Assembly (NCBI GenBank): GCA_022266195.1
Contig: WHVY01000002.1
Coordinates: 13,469,001-13,533,000 of the forward strand
Reading direction: 5' to 3'
Source of the DNA: Tetranychus cinnabarinus
Lineage: Eukaryota; Arthropoda; Arachnida; Trombidiformes; Tetranychidae
DNA: 64,000 nucleotides
Positions 31,230 to 45,008 of this stretch are shown here, one piece after another. A model generated the notes under the pieces. The model made no database searches and was not told where the DNA came from. It saw only the letters and a program-made list of their open reading frames with translations. The number at the start of each line of letters is the position of its first letter. Position 1 is the first letter of the stretch. A program made the translations under genes and the position numbers.

Positions 31230-33530
31230 TAAATGCTATTTGAAGGGCTTACTGTTAATCATTGGTTTTATTGTACCAATCCTAATGGACCTTACATTGA
31301 CTTTTACTTTGATGTTAAGACCTCATTACCTTATCGGTTCTCATTGTATTATCCTAAATGGATTGAAACTCGAACAATCAAAAAGCAAGTTGATTCCGAT
31401 GAAAAATATGTTTACAACTTTTACATGTTCGAACCTCTGGTCATATCATCAGATAAATCAATTCCTTATCCATTGGGTTATGGATGTGCTCGTTAAGGAA
31501 CTCGTCCATCTACTCCATTACCAGATTTTCTTAAAGTCAAAGAGTTTACTATGGATATGGAAAAGATAAGCACCTTTCCTGGCCGTGACCCTATCAAATC
31601 AACTGCTCGAGTAATGAAATGAGGCGATGTTTTTTCATTCAAAATCCAAGAAGAAACTAGTTTCGTTCGTTCAATTGAAATGCCATATCCTTTAGGGCGA
31701 TTGCAAGTAGATGAACACACTGGTCGATGTCATTATTATCCAGCAAAATATTTTAAGTTAGCTAAAATGCTCACGAGCTGGCCTTTAGATCAAGTTTTTG
31801 GCTTTAATGTATTGGAATATCTAATAATGAAACCACCTGAAGATGATGCACCAACTTTTATTGGTGAAATACCTTTAGGACCTTTTCGAGTGGAAGAATA
31901 CAGAGCAGCTGACTTCTTCTCGGATAAAGTTAGTGCCATTGTTGGTTATTATTATACAAAAAATGTCAGCGATTCTGTTCCGAGTAAAGTAATATTTACC
32001 GCAGATAGAAGGAATTATTATTATGATTCCGCTGATTCTCCATCTTCAATTGAAGTAACCATAATTAATTACGAAGAAACTTCCCTCGATTATGGAGATC
32101 GATTCGATGTTTCTGGTTGTTATGAAGAACCAGGAAGCTATACTTGGTTTCAACTTCTCTTTTCAAATCCTTCGATGAGTGAATTCAATATGCAAGCAAT
32201 TAAGGAATCAACAGAAGAATACTTGACTTCGTTCATTCCAATAACTCGCATTGGTTCAATTCATGCACAAGAAGTTGATTCCAATATATATGTTACTGTT
32301 AAGCTACATGATCGTGTCCATCTCATTGATGCTTATGACCGTTCGAATCAAAGTAAAATTATGAATCCTTCATATATTGTAAAAAAATCTGGAGTAGATG
32401 ACTGTGAACAATTGTGCAGTACAAATCCAGTTTGCGATGCTTTTAGTTATTGTTTGGATTATGACTGCATCGTTTTTACAACTAAATATATATTTTACGA
32501 GACAGAATACAGTGAGGAATGCGATTTGTATGCTAAATATGGTACGGTCAAAGTTGAATCATTGATTAGCAAAAACTATCTGTCGACGATGTCACACGTA
32601 TTACAACAGATAAGAAATAAAGTCTCATCAGGTGAATTTCGCTTAGACAGTGTTGAACTATCAGCAGAAGATTTGTTCATTGTGAGTGGACCTGCAGAGA
32701 TCGGTGACATTTCCCAGGAACTACATACAAGTGGTGTCAATCCTTTAAGAGCTGAAGATTTCCCGATGATCAAAACTGATCGTCATTTCAATGAAGCACA
32801 ATTCAAGATCGAGAAAAGTACTCTTCAAAATTGTTTCATGGCTTGTTTAAATGACGATGATTGTAACACACTTTCATATTGCATCAATCAGAATAAGGAA
32901 TGTATTCTGAGTGGAAGACCACCGAGTTCACTAAAGACGCACTTGAAGACAAAACAAGCACACAATTTTGAATAAGTTTGACTTGATCAATTGACTCAAT
33001 AATTTTAAGGACACAAGAGCATCGACATAGGTGTAATTTGACCATTTTTTGACTCGATCGGAGTTAATTAACTATAATTAATTAGCTTATCAATATCCAT
33101 AGAAAGATTTTTTTGGACTTTTTTGCAATATGAATTGATATGATTTAAGCAGCTTTGTATTTGGCTGTTTTGACTTTGGCCGTAGTGGGCCTTTACCTTA
33201 ATATGATATTCGTTAATGAAAATGAAAAGTTGTTGTAACATGATTTTGTATTTATCTATGAATAGATCTAATTATTTTTATTTTATTTTTATTTTATTTT
33301 TATCCCAATTCCTTTCAGAAATGAATCTGTTTGTTTCTTACATGTTAACCACGTTGAGATAGATAAAGTTCATGAAATAAATGCAACAAACTGGGAGCTG
33401 GCTGAAGCTGGATGTTCCCATAATTCAAATAAAAACCTTACCTTTAATCCAACCTTTGCTCAAAGTCTTGTCAATATTCACTAATTATTCAATCTTTTTA
33501 CTTTTTACAGAAAAATCTGAACTCGATTAA
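31230..33530 (+). pseudogene. PAN/apple-domain gene pseudogene (5'-truncated copy)
   Basis: Closely similar to the intact gene at 40,449 from about its residue 172 onward. Damage: no 5' part (similarity begins near 31,233), in-frame stops at about 31,494 (from a Lys codon) and 31,620 (TGA for CGA), a diverged exon-1 end near 32,940, apparent loss of exon 2, a surviving exon-3-like piece at about 33,318-33,435, and a stop in the exon-4-like start. A long open frame (31,680-32,975) survives across the first two PAN domains, which fits recent duplication. It is unlikely to be functional, although a truncated product cannot be excluded. Confidence 0.85.
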
Positions 33531-34352
33531 GAACATAAAGTTGGACTTACTAATTCTAATATTGAATATTTGTTATAACGTTATCCGATTTTATTATTGA
33601 TACAGCTGGTGCTTTTATGATTAATATCTTCAAAGACATAAGTTTCAATTCGTTTCATGTTCATGACTCTAGTCGAAACTTGTGTAATCAAAATTCGAAT
33701 TGTTCGAGCTGAAATGTATTGTTTAAGAGTGCAATTATGTTAGCAAAAGAGTAGCATTTACTTATCTGATTGTGATGGCTATGACGATAAATCACTAGTT
33801 TAGCATACAAAGTACAAGGTTACAATATTCTTAAGGATTAATTTCAAATAATATTAGTTAATTTTCATAATAATTGTGATTTGTCTGATCACTGGTCAGA
33901 TAAAAGATGTATATTCAAGATATTTGGCATTCCAGGTTTGATAATACACAAAGCATTGGTAACCTGCATAAATAACAATGATATTCTGGTTCATTGTTAT
34001 TGATCTCAATAAAGGGATGAAACCAATTTGATCAATAACAAGATTCAAACCCTTTGATCAATTTGATTTCAATGTAAAACATAACAGTAAGAATCATGAT
34101 GCATCTTTCAGATACTCATCTACGGCAACCCGTACAACCAGCAAGCTCATTAGAAACGTTAATTGAATCATTTTTGGAGATATACCTGAAAAATCCTGAG
34201 AAACCTGAATAAGGATAAATAAATATTGCTAAATAATGGACAAATCTTTGCTTTTGAAAAATTATTTAATATTCTTATTTAAGAAATGTTACAATCAACA
34301 GATGAAGAGTTTAAATGAAAATTCATCTTATATGACAAATTTCAAATATCGA
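33531..34352. other. Intergenic DNA with segmental-duplication trace
   Basis: No gene seen. A stretch at about 34,015-34,180 resembles 39,375-39,550 upstream of the intact PAN gene, showing that flanks as well as genes were duplicated. Confidence 0.45.
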
Positions 34353-35223
34353 TCAACAGAAGTCTCCTTGACAGACTTCAATCAGTTCGTGTCCAGTCAA
34401 TGATTTAACAATATCTTTAACTTCTTGTGAAGCTGAAACTGATTTAGTCTTTGAGACAAACCATGCTTTAACTGATTGATAAATGACAAAATAGTAAACA
34501 ATTATTAGATTGATTGAATTGTTATATTAATATATTATATTCAATAATTTGCTTACCATCAACAGTTGATTCATCAATTTTAACACAACTTGCTAAGACA
34601 GCTTCGGCATATTTAGGGCGAGCGAAATAAGGCATCCAGAATTGACCTCGTTTACCATCTGAAAGCAATTTTCAAAATCGTTATTCTTTGTATAAAATTT
34701 TACCAGGAATTTATCGCTTACCTGAGGTTGTGATGTTGAATGAGTAAGGCTCATCTTCGAAATCATAATAAGATTTTCCATCAAAGTCACCAACAGTCAA
34801 TTCGATAAACTTGTCCCAAAGTGACATAACTTCACTGTTTTAATTGAAAGATTGATTTATTAGATTTTTCAATAATTAATCTTTCGATTGAAGCTTACCT
34901 GTCTCGAGTATTTCCTTTTTCAATAACGGCAACTTTTCCAAGATAAAGGTGACTGATCTCAAGAGTATTGTACACAGTTCTTGGGACAGTTTCTTCACTT
35001 CGACCTAAAACAGTCCAGCCTCCTTCAAACTATTGATAATATGATAAATTAATAATAACAGTAATAATAAAAACAATTGAGTTAAACTTACATTTGAAAA
35101 GTACCAATTATTACCGCTATCAACTTTGGGTTGTTTTGGTTCTGGACATGATCCTTGGATTTTAACGGCAAATGAGCTTGAAATTGCAAGAGCAATTAAA
35201 GCAACAAACAAAGTTGACTTCAT
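34353..35223 (-). CDS. Lipocalin (apolipoprotein D-like), copy 1
   Basis: Five exons: 35223-35092, 35029-34899, 34834-34722, 34658-34557 and 34471-34353, giving 198 residues with all junctions GT-AG. A signal peptide (MKSTLFVALIALAISSSFA) is followed by CPEPKQP, the lipocalin GxW motif in EGGWTVLGR, a VEKG-like beta-barrel region, a YAEAVLASCVKI strand and a helix ending LIEVCQGDFC, whose cysteines likely form the family disulphide. It is a secreted carrier of small hydrophobic ligands; expansions of ApoD-like lipocalins are known in spider mites. TATAAAAA lies about 86 nt upstream. Intron positions are identical in the three copies of this window. Confidence 0.85.
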
Positions 35224-37078
35224 TTTTAACGAAACTGTTGATTCAAGTAAATGTAATGATCAATTGAAATAATAACTGTAATGAGTTGAAATGTTACAAT
35301 AAACTCTGTTTTTATACACCAGAGTCGAGATCCAAGTCCAATGTTAATGCACATGTCGAATAACAATCGCTGATATTGTTAACCTTCAATTATGTTCTAT
35401 TAGATATTATGATAAATTAATTCCCAACATGTTAATATCACGTTTTCCCTGATTGTTCTGTTAGTCAATTGTTTTTGCAATATTATCAAGAAACAAGTGA
35501 CCGATTCATTATTCAAAATGCTAGATATGAGAGGAATTCAGATTTACTGAAAAGGGGGTTATTTTATCTACAATTCTAGATTGAAAGTCAATATCGAATC
35601 AATAAAATTGTGAATAACTTCAGGTTTAACTGAACAAAGCGAAGAAAATTGTACCGATTTGAATCACCTAATAAATTATAACTAATAATCTTGATACCTT
35701 TTCAAGTTGAAGCAACCTGGAATTGGTGCAATGAATACCGATGAAAAACAATGTAAAATTTATTGCATCAGAATATTCAATATTAAATAATACGTGCCAA
35801 CAAGGCATAAATCGATGCAAACAGATACAAAAATTACTTTTAACATTTACATTAATTATTATAATTTAAATTAAATTTCTAAATGAAAATGAGAAGTTCA
35901 ATCAATGATAATAATTATCATAACCATTCTGTATTTTTTGATAGGTCAAAGTACCAACAGTGCTAATTACTCAAATCATGCGCGCTAATCACTGTAATTT
36001 AATCATTTTATTCAAATTTCGAAGAGTCGATTCAATCAAAAGTTCTGAGTTTAGCTGAGATAATCCTATCAGGCCAGCTCTTTCTTGCATACTGATCATT
36101 GAGTTCAGCAAACATTTTTGCTTATAAATTTCTTATTGTAAGCTTTATTCTGTCACAATTATTATCAATTAACTGATTTTTTCGGACCTTGTCTGAAACC
36201 CCTCTAACGATCTATTAATATTAACTTTATTCGTGATCGCACAAATTTTAGAAACTTCAATGCTATGATTCAACATGTGCACCATCATTTCGATTCATGT
36301 TTATAAAAATATGAATTTCCATTTTACATTTTATTCCAAAAAGTCAGTTGATTTTCGACTTCAATTGATCATTGCCTTTGCTTTAAGACTAAAGGTATAT
36401 GCAAACCTTTGACTTTCGAGTTAACTTTAGGAACTTTATGGTTTTGTAGGAGCATTGAAACTTACAGGCGAACTATTTCTGATTTCTATTTTTTCCTTTT
36501 TTTGTGGGTCCATCTGTGAAATTCAAATTTTTCTGGTCAGTAGTTTGGAGAAAATTGATTTCATAGTTCAAGGTTCAATACATGCATCATTACCAGAGTT
36601 TTTCATTGAACTTGTTTCTCTAATGTTATTTTCAACAGCCAAACAGAAAATGAACTTATTTGAAGAAAAATTTTATGTTGCTTTACTATGACAAAACATC
36701 GATTTATGAACAACTGAAGTAAGTTAGTGCTGCAGTGAAAGCAATAGAGATTAGACAGAAACTCATTTTTTTACCGATCAAACTTATTTTCCAACATGAT
36801 TGATCGAACACTTTTTCCGATCTATCAACAGATTTCGTGAAACTGATGATTAACCTTGCAATAATCCAATACCATGAATAATTAGATTACAACCATTTGA
36901 CCGATCTCAAGCTCAAAATGGTTAATTAAACCATTTTTATTGAGAGATTTTTTGATTAGTTAACAGAAAAGTTTGCGTTTAAAAAATTATTTAATATTCT
37001 TATTTAAGAAATGTTACAATCAACAGATGAAGAGTTTACATGACAATTTTATCTTGTATCAATAATATTATGAATTGA
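35224..37078. other. Intergenic DNA between lipocalin copies 1 and 2
   Basis: About 1.85 kb with no supported gene. Sequence just upstream of copy 1 resembles that upstream of copy 2, and downstream flanks (about 34,255-34,320 versus 36,975-37,040) are nearly identical, indicating a tandem duplication of roughly 2.7 kb. Confidence 0.5.
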
Positions 37079-37937
37079 TCAACAGAAATCTCCTTGACAG
37101 ACTTCAACCAATTTTCGTCCAGTCAACGATTCAACAATATCTTCAACTTCTTCTGAAGCTTTAACGTATTTATTCTTGGAAACAAACCATGCTTTAACTG
37201 ATTGATAAATGCAAAAAATAGTAAAAAATTATTAGATTGATTGAATTATTATATTATATTCAATAGTTCACTTACTATCAACAGTTGATTCATCAATTTT
37301 AACACAACTTGCTAAAACAGCTTCGGCATATTTAGGGCGAGCGAAATAAGGCATCCAAAATATTCCCTGGTGACCATCTGAAATGAATTTTGGATATTGT
37401 AATTGTATGCATAAATTTCCTTAAATTCATCGTTTACCTGAGGTCGTGGTGTTGAATGAGTAGGGTTCGTCATCATCTACAATAACATCATAATATGATT
37501 TTCCATTAAAATCACCAACAGTCAATTCGATCAAATTGTCCCAAAGTGACATGACTTCGCTGTTGTAATTAAATGATTGATTAATTAGATTTTTCAATAA
37601 TTAATCTTTCAATTGAAGCTTACCTGTCTCGAGTATTTCCTTTCTCAATAACGGCAACTTTTCCAAGATAAAGGTGACTGATCTCAAGAGTATTGTACAC
37701 AGTTCTTGGGACAGTTTGTTCACTTCGACCCAAAACAGTCCAACTTCCTAGAAACTAATTATTAATAGATAATATAGTATTAATGATTAATGATTAAAAT
37801 TAAGTTAAACTTACATTTGAAAAGGTCCAATAGTCAATTTTGGGTTGTTCTGGGTTTGGACATGATCCCTGGATTTTAACGGCAAATGAACTTGAGATTG
37901 CAAGAGCAATTAAAACAACAAATAAAGTTGACTTCAT
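37079..37937 (-). CDS. Lipocalin (apolipoprotein D-like), copy 2
   Basis: Exons 37937-37815, 37754-37624, 37559-37438, 37377-37276 and 37197-37079 give 198 residues. It is the nearest relative of copy 1: same signal peptide with one change, the same GRSE-TVPRTVYNTLEI segment in exon 2, and the same final disulphide helix. Exon 1 is 9 nt shorter and exon 3 is 9 nt longer than in copy 1, balancing the length. The TATAAAA upstream element is conserved. Predicted as a secreted ligand carrier; probably functional since frame and splice sites are intact. Confidence 0.85.
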
Positions 37938-40448
37938 TTTTAACAAAACTGTTGATAATCTGTTGAAGAAAATGTAATGAACAACTGGAATAATAACTTG
38001 AATGACTACAAATGTTCAATAAAAATCTGTTTTTATACACAAGAATCGAGATCCAAGTCCAATGTTAATACACATGTCGAATAACAATAGCTGATATGGT
38101 TAACCTTCAATTATCTTCTTGATATTATGATAAATTCTTGATACATGATCAGATACAAAAATTAAATTTATTATTATATGTTGATAAGAAATTCGGGTTT
38201 AAATTGAAAGCTGCATTGAATTCAACAGCGACTTCGTTTTGCTATGGATTCCAAATGTACAAAACATTTAGATTCATGTGCATAAAAATATGAATTCATA
38301 TTTCATAACACTTCAATTGATCATTGCTTTAGGACTAATATAAAAAAATTTCTTTTTGAGTTAAGAACTAGTAAGATTCGACCCACAAAGTGGACTTTGT
38401 GGACTTGGTGTATTACAATTTTGATAGTTAGCTGAAGCACATTTCATAACGATAAAACTCATTGTACATTTTCAGAAAAGTTTTCGTGATTTTCGTTGCC
38501 TTGCCACTTTGAAGCCTAAAATTCAAAAATGGTAGCAATTACAATCACCATTCCTTCAACATTTATTATATTTCCCTATGGACTCAAATATGAAGACTTG
38601 AAAATTATGCAAACGAGTTAGAGTATTTGATTTGTTACCAGGTCGATGTTTCATTTGGTGAAAAGATATTCATGTTTTTCATTCTTGGGATGCATGAATA
38701 GCTGTTGATTCAGGGGGTAGATGTTAATCGCTTTCACACCCCGCTTTGTCATATTGTGGGTGCAAAAATTTCGCACTAGATAAGAAAAGCAACCTCGAGA
38801 AAACAAAAATGTTGCCATAAATTGATACCTCTTGTAAAAACAATAACTTTTTGATAATATTTCAATGATACAATAGCTAACAATAACTGATTTGTTTCAT
38901 TACTCAATTCTAATTGATTACAGGCATTAATCTGATCGAATGATGATTTCAATGATACAATAAACTCCTTTCGATTTATCTATTCTACTCGTTAAGAATG
39001 GCAGAAAAGGACCAGGTACAAGTGAGATCGATCTTCAACTCTTTGATCAGATCATAGCTCGATCCTAACTCTAGCTGCTAGTGATTATACGAATATTTAG
39101 TAAATTCAAAGCTTTTTACAGGTTTTCCAACCAACTCGTGATCTATTATGTGTAAGTTTTGTTAAATTTTTTTGTTGTTTCTTCGCTTCAATCACTTGCA
39201 ATTCGAATGTAAATATTCGCAAAACTATCAGCTCTAATCCCAACCAACATCAATCAGAGTAGAGTCGATCTTCTAATAAGAATTCAGTTAAATATTTCTA
39301 AAAGTTATCAACCATTGAAATAGAGAAGTTTTATGTTTATTGTGATTTTTTTTCAATTGTCAGCATAAAAGTTATGTCAAGGTAAAAATCCGATTTCATC
39401 AATAGCAAGATTCCACCTGCTTGACCTGATTGCATTTGATTTCAATGCAATACAAAGCAGCAAGTATTAATAATGATTCTTTTGCAGATTCACTCTGTAC
39501 ACCAGCGTGCTGTTTAGAATCGTTAATTTAAGTATGATTAGAGGCTGCATCGATCATGGCGAGTCACCTATTTCACTCCATTGACACTGAAAACTTTGTG
39601 AGTACAATAAACTCAACCATCATTTAAAAGACTCAAAGGCTATATGAGAAAACTATCGTCAACGAAATTAACTAAACAGTAAAATAAAATCTGGTTCTAC
39701 TGCTGGACAAAATGAAATCCAAGTTTCAACTGTGAAACCAATTTCATCAAAAACCTAAAATCTGAGATATTTTTCAACTATAAATCCACAAATGGCTCCA
39801 GTTATTGGCATATTTCAACAGATCATGAAGTCACTCAGGTACACTGGTACTTGTCAATAGTTGTTAATAATATCGATGAAGAATTATTATGAAATTTGAG
39901 ATCCTGGATCATGGTAATGAAAAGTACTCTTGGTTCGATCTTGTTTTTTGTCGTAAATAAACTTGCAAGTTGTTATTTGTTTAAGGTGGGTGGGTTTCGA
40001 GTGAAATAAAATTGTTATAAACAATAAGTAATAATCATGTTGAATAGTTGATTAAATGAATAATAGATAGAATTCAACTGATGGAATGTTGGTCTTCATT
40101 GAGAGCATAAATTGGTAGAATTAATGGAATTTAAAGATGCAATAACTGAATTTATATCCATGTTCAAATATATCATATTTGTAGTTCCAAATGTGGAGTT
40201 AATTGATACTAAATTGTATAGTAATCTGATTTTGACACATTCTCACCTTAATATGAGATTAAAACTTAGATGATCTTCTGACGCCCCTTTGCATGCTAGT
40301 AAGTAAATTGTTACCATTGAATTAATTTCAGATTCTTTTTGCTCAAATGAAATTAAAAGAGTGTTTGAATTAGATTATTTCATGGAAAATTGAATATCGA
40401 AGCAACTTTTCTCAACTTCAATATCATAAATCAACAATTGATTTGAAG
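37938..40448. other. Intergenic DNA upstream of the PAN-domain gene
   Basis: About 2.5 kb without a supported gene. A block at about 39,895-40,040 (contains GATCTTGTTTTTTGTC and GGTGGGTGGG) recurs at about 46,435-46,550 and 54,765-54,880, marking the duplicated upstream region of the PAN genes. Confidence 0.5.
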
Positions 40449-43400
40449 ATGAAAATCAATCTCAACTTTTCTTTTTATCTTTGTTTTCTTTACTTATTAA
40501 TAATTAACTCAGTTCTTTGTGCAGATTTCAAATGCCCTGGGAGGGGTAAAGTGGGCGAATTGAAAGTTCCGAATGTTCTAAGTTTAATTGATAAACAAAC
40601 TGGTTATCGTGCTTCTGTTGAAGTCATTAATCCAACTCGAAATAATTTAATCCATGATTATTTTGATGGGGAAAATAATGTTGGATACATTGACTTGGAA
40701 GCGACCATTCAGGATAAAATGAATCGCCGTTACTATTATCATTCAACAGAAGAAAAGTTTGCAGTTGGAGAAGATAAATGTAAAAGATTGGACTTAACAC
40801 AAAATGAAAATATCGAATCAATTAAAGATTGGTTTGAACCAAAAGATATTGTCGCTAATTCAGAGATTTTTAAAGATTTGGTGCACTTGGGACCAACAGT
40901 GTTGATGATCTATGCCCATAATATAAGTGACAAAGCTTCCTTCATAGGATCTGATCTGATTGAAGGTCGTACTGTTAATCATTGGTTTTATTGCTCTAAT
41001 CCTGCTGGACCTTACATTGACTTTTACTTTGATGTTAAGACCTCATTGCCTTATCGCTTCTCGTTGTATTATCCTAAATGGATTGAAACCCAAACAGTTA
41101 AGAAGCAAGTTGATTCCGATGAAAAATATGTTTACAACTTTTACATGTTCGAACCTCTGGTCATATCATCAGATGATCCAATTCCTTATCCATTGGGTTA
41201 TGGATGTAAGCGTAAAAATAGCGATTCTCATGCTCCATTACCAGATTTTAGTAAAGTTAAAGAGTTTACTATGGACATGGAAGCGATAATCACCTTTCCT
41301 GGCCGTGACCCTATCAAATCAACTGCTCGAGTAATGAAACGAGGCGATATTTTTTCATTCGAAATCCAAGAAGAAACTAGTTTTGTTCGTTCAATTGAAA
41401 TGCCATATCCATTAGGGCGATTTCAAGTAGATGAGCACACTGGTCGATGCCATTATTATCCACCAGATTTTTTTAAATTTGTTAAACTACTCACCCGTTT
41501 GCCTTTGAATCAAGATCTTGACTTCAATCTATTGGAATATCTGGTAATGAAACCACCTGAAGAAGATTCACCAACTTTTATAGGTGATATACCTTTAGGA
41601 CCTGTTCGAGTGAAAGAATACAGAGCAGCTGACTTCTTCTCGGATAAAGTTAGTGCCATCGTTGATTATTATTATACAAAAAATGTCAGCGATTATGTTC
41701 CGAGTAAAGTAACATTTACCCCAGATAGAAGTGACTATTATTATGATTCCGTTGATTCTCCAAATTCAATTGCGGTAACTATAATTAATTACGACGAAAC
41801 TTCCCTCGATTATGGAGATCGATTCGATGTTTCTGGTTGTTATGAAGAACCAGGAAGCTATACTTGGTTTCAACTTCTCTTTTCAAATCCTTCGATGAGT
41901 GAATTCAATATGCAAGCAATTAAGGAATCAACAGAAGAATACTTGATTTCGTTCATTCCAATAACTCGCATTGGTTCAATTCATGCACAAGAAGTTGATT
42001 CCAATATATATGTTACTGTTAAGCTACATGATCGTGTCCATCTCATTGATGCTTATGACCGTTCGAATCAAAGTAAAATTATGAATCCTTCATATATTGT
42101 AAAAAAATCTGGAGTAGATGACTGTGAACAATTGTGCAGTACAAATCCAGTTTGCGATGCTTTTAGTTATTGTTTGGATTATGACTGCATCGTTTTTACA
42201 ACTAAATATTTATTTTACGAGACAGAATACAGTGAGGAATGCGATTTGTATGCTAAATATGGTACGGTCAAAGTTGAATCATTGATTAGCAAAAACTATC
42301 TGTCGACGATGTCACACGTATTACAACAGATAAGAAATAAAGTCTCATCAGGTGAATTTCGCTTAGACATTGTTGAACTATCAGCAGAAGATTTGTTCAT
42401 TGTGAGTGGACCTGCAGAGATCGGTGACATTTCCCAGGAACTACATACAAGTGGTGTCAATCCTTTAAGAGCGGAAGATTTCCCGATGATCAAAACTGAT
42501 CGTCATTTCAATGCAGCACAATTCAAGATTGAGAAAAGTACTCTTCAAGATTGTTTCATGGCTTGTTTAAATGACGATGATTGTAACACACTTTCATATT
42601 GTACCAATCAGAATAAGGAATGTATTCTGAGTGGAGAAACACCGAGTTCATTGAAAGACGCATTTGAAGACAAAACAAGCCATGCAGATGGATGCAACAT
42701 CTATCAAAGTAAATTTACTGTCACATTGATTTGAGTTTCTTGAACTAACTTTGTTCCTTAATTTTAATCTAGAATCGTTTATAAATTTATTCTATGAATA
42801 TCCTGGAAAAAGTCCTGTTCTAGATGCCGTCTCAACAATAATTGAAGTCTCGATTGTTGATTGTGCTAAAACCTGTGCCCAATCAAATGATTTCAATTGT
42901 GAATCATTTGATTATTGCCAAGATCGACGGTAAGTCAAAACTTAGACTACTTTAACACAAAAGTTTGAATATCTTATTACATTAGTTAGTATTTTGAACT
43001 AAAAGGTGGTTTAAAATTTTACACTGGGTATAATACATAATAATGATATTCGTTAAGGAAAATGAAAAGTTATTGTGTATTTATCTATGAATAGATCTAA
43101 TTATTTTTATTTTATTTGTATCCCAATTTCTTTCAGAAATGAATCTGTTTGTTTCTTACATGTTGACCACGTTGAGATAGATAAAGTTCATCAAATAAAT
43201 GCAACAAACTGGAAGGCGGCTGAAGCTGGATGTTCCCATTATTCAAGTAAAAGCCTTTCCTTTGATCCAACCTTTGCTCAAAGTCTAGTCAATATTCACT
43301 AATTATTCAATCATTTACTTTTTACAGAAAAGTCTGAACTCGATTATGAACATAAAATTGGACTTGCATTGAAAGAAAATACGAAAGAATCAATTGTTGG

Positions 43401-43869
43401 AACCTTTGACCATTTATCATTAGAACACTGTGCTTCAGAGTGCAATAAAGATCCTGATTGTTTTACTTTCGAGTTTTGTGAAACAATCGACTATAATCAA
43501 ATTTACGAAAGTAGTTTTTCATTGACGAGTTGTTCATTGATAAACTTAAAACCAAGTAATGTTAATCAAACTGGACTATTTGAAGAATCGAAAAGCAACA
43601 ACAAAATTTGCTCAATTTACATAAATCACAATAAGATGACAGGAAAAAGCAAAACTGATCCACAGCCATCTTCATCAATAATAACATCACCAACTAAGTC
43701 AAATGATTATAATTTAGCAATCGGATTGGGGACAATAGTATTCATAATGGCGTTTGTCGGGGGATTCATTGGATTCAAATTTTCTGCTAAAAAAGGAATC
43801 ATTTCATCAACTAACTTATTGGAAATCAAAAATCAACATCAGATGAAAACTGAAGATGAGCAGTCATGA
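40449..43869 (+). CDS. Type I membrane protein with PAN/apple domains (intact copy)
   Basis: Exons 40449-42708, 42773-42929, 43137-43246 and 43328-43869 join in frame to 1,022 residues. A signal peptide (MKINLNFSFYLCFLYLLI) leads into about 500 residues of beta-rich sequence that may be a LolA-like lipid-binding fold repeated twice (tentative). Four PAN/apple-like modules follow, each with a DC...C....C..F.YC pattern, near residues 555-600, 697-745, 760-840 and 868-930. A single transmembrane helix (LAIGLGTIVFIMAFVGGFIGF, about 971-992) and a short cytoplasmic tail end the protein. PAN domains bind protein or carbohydrate. It is the only complete copy of the family here; relatives at 31.2 and 55.1 kb are broken. 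Ligand and role unknown. Confidence 0.8.
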
Positions 43870-45008
43870 TTTGTTCAATCTTGATAAGTACACAGCATTT
43901 GTCAAACATAATATTTTTATGTTTATTCTGTAATGTAATGTAACTCTTCAGCATAACCTTTTCATAAAAAAATCGAGAATCAAAAATTCATTTACACTGG
44001 AACTTCTGGTTTCTTCTAATCATTACCATTGACCATTAACTAACTGTGAACAAGTGATTTAGTCAACAATAAACCTTTAATTTATTCGTCATCTATCGGC
44101 AAGCGAAAAGATCAAGCTCTAGAAAACCTGCTATTATTGTGATCTTGCTTTGTTAGACTTAAGGCTCTGTTGTTAAATTAGTTTGCAGGATGTTTAAATC
44201 GCCATTTTTGATTGTTTGATGTATTTATGAGTCAATTTTTTCTGCTAAATTATCAAGAAACAAGTAGTCAGTTACTTATTCCTAAATATTAAAGATGAGA
44301 GGAAGCCAGATGTACTGAAAAGATCGGTATTTTTGACTACAATTATGGATTGAAATGGAAGCTCATGTCTAGCCAAGAGAAATGTGAATAACTTGAAAAC
44401 TATTAAATTTACTTCAATTCAATGCATGAATCGGTACAAAAAGATACAAAAATTACATTCATTACAAGACACTTTGACAGGGAGACATGAAAATTTTGAA
44501 ACCAATGTCTCTCATTGATGCAAGAACAATAACTGATGCATTTTATGAATCAAAATGATGTTGCACATGTGAAATGCCTTGCAAAGTGAATAACAATAAC
44601 ATTAGCCGTCAATTTTGACTCGACCTCTTCCTTATCGACGTAATAAATGTAGTTTTTGTAACTGTTTGTACTGATTCACATCTAGCTTACGCTCATATTC
44701 AACATTTTGAATAATGAATTGGTCACTTTTCTCTTGATAAAAGAAACAATTGACTCTCAGTCTCATGGAACAATCAAGAAAAAGGTGATTTAAACATGCT
44801 GCAAATTCATTTAATAACATGATTAAAGGTTAGCTCATCAGCTATTGTTATCTGCATTGACAGTGATTCGACATATGTATTAACACTCGACTTGGATTTC
44901 GTATATAAAAAGAGATTTTGTCGCAAGATTCCAAGTCATTACAGTTGTTGTTTCAATTGTTCGTTACATTTGCTTGATTCGTTTAGCATATCAAAAGTTT
45001 CGTTAAAA
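43870..45008. other. Intergenic DNA between PAN gene and lipocalin copy 3
   Basis: About 1.1 kb with no supported gene. TATATAAAA at 44,902-44,910 is a likely TATA box for the lipocalin at 45,009. Confidence 0.5.

Noticed and set aside
31233..31496. Separate small gene at the start of the pseudogene.
   Set aside because: It is colinear with the middle of exon 1 of the intact PAN gene and ends at a nonsense mutation.
36455..36691. 78-codon open frame between lipocalin copies.
   Set aside because: Hydrophobic chance frame in duplicated intergenic DNA; no counterpart in the sister duplicate.
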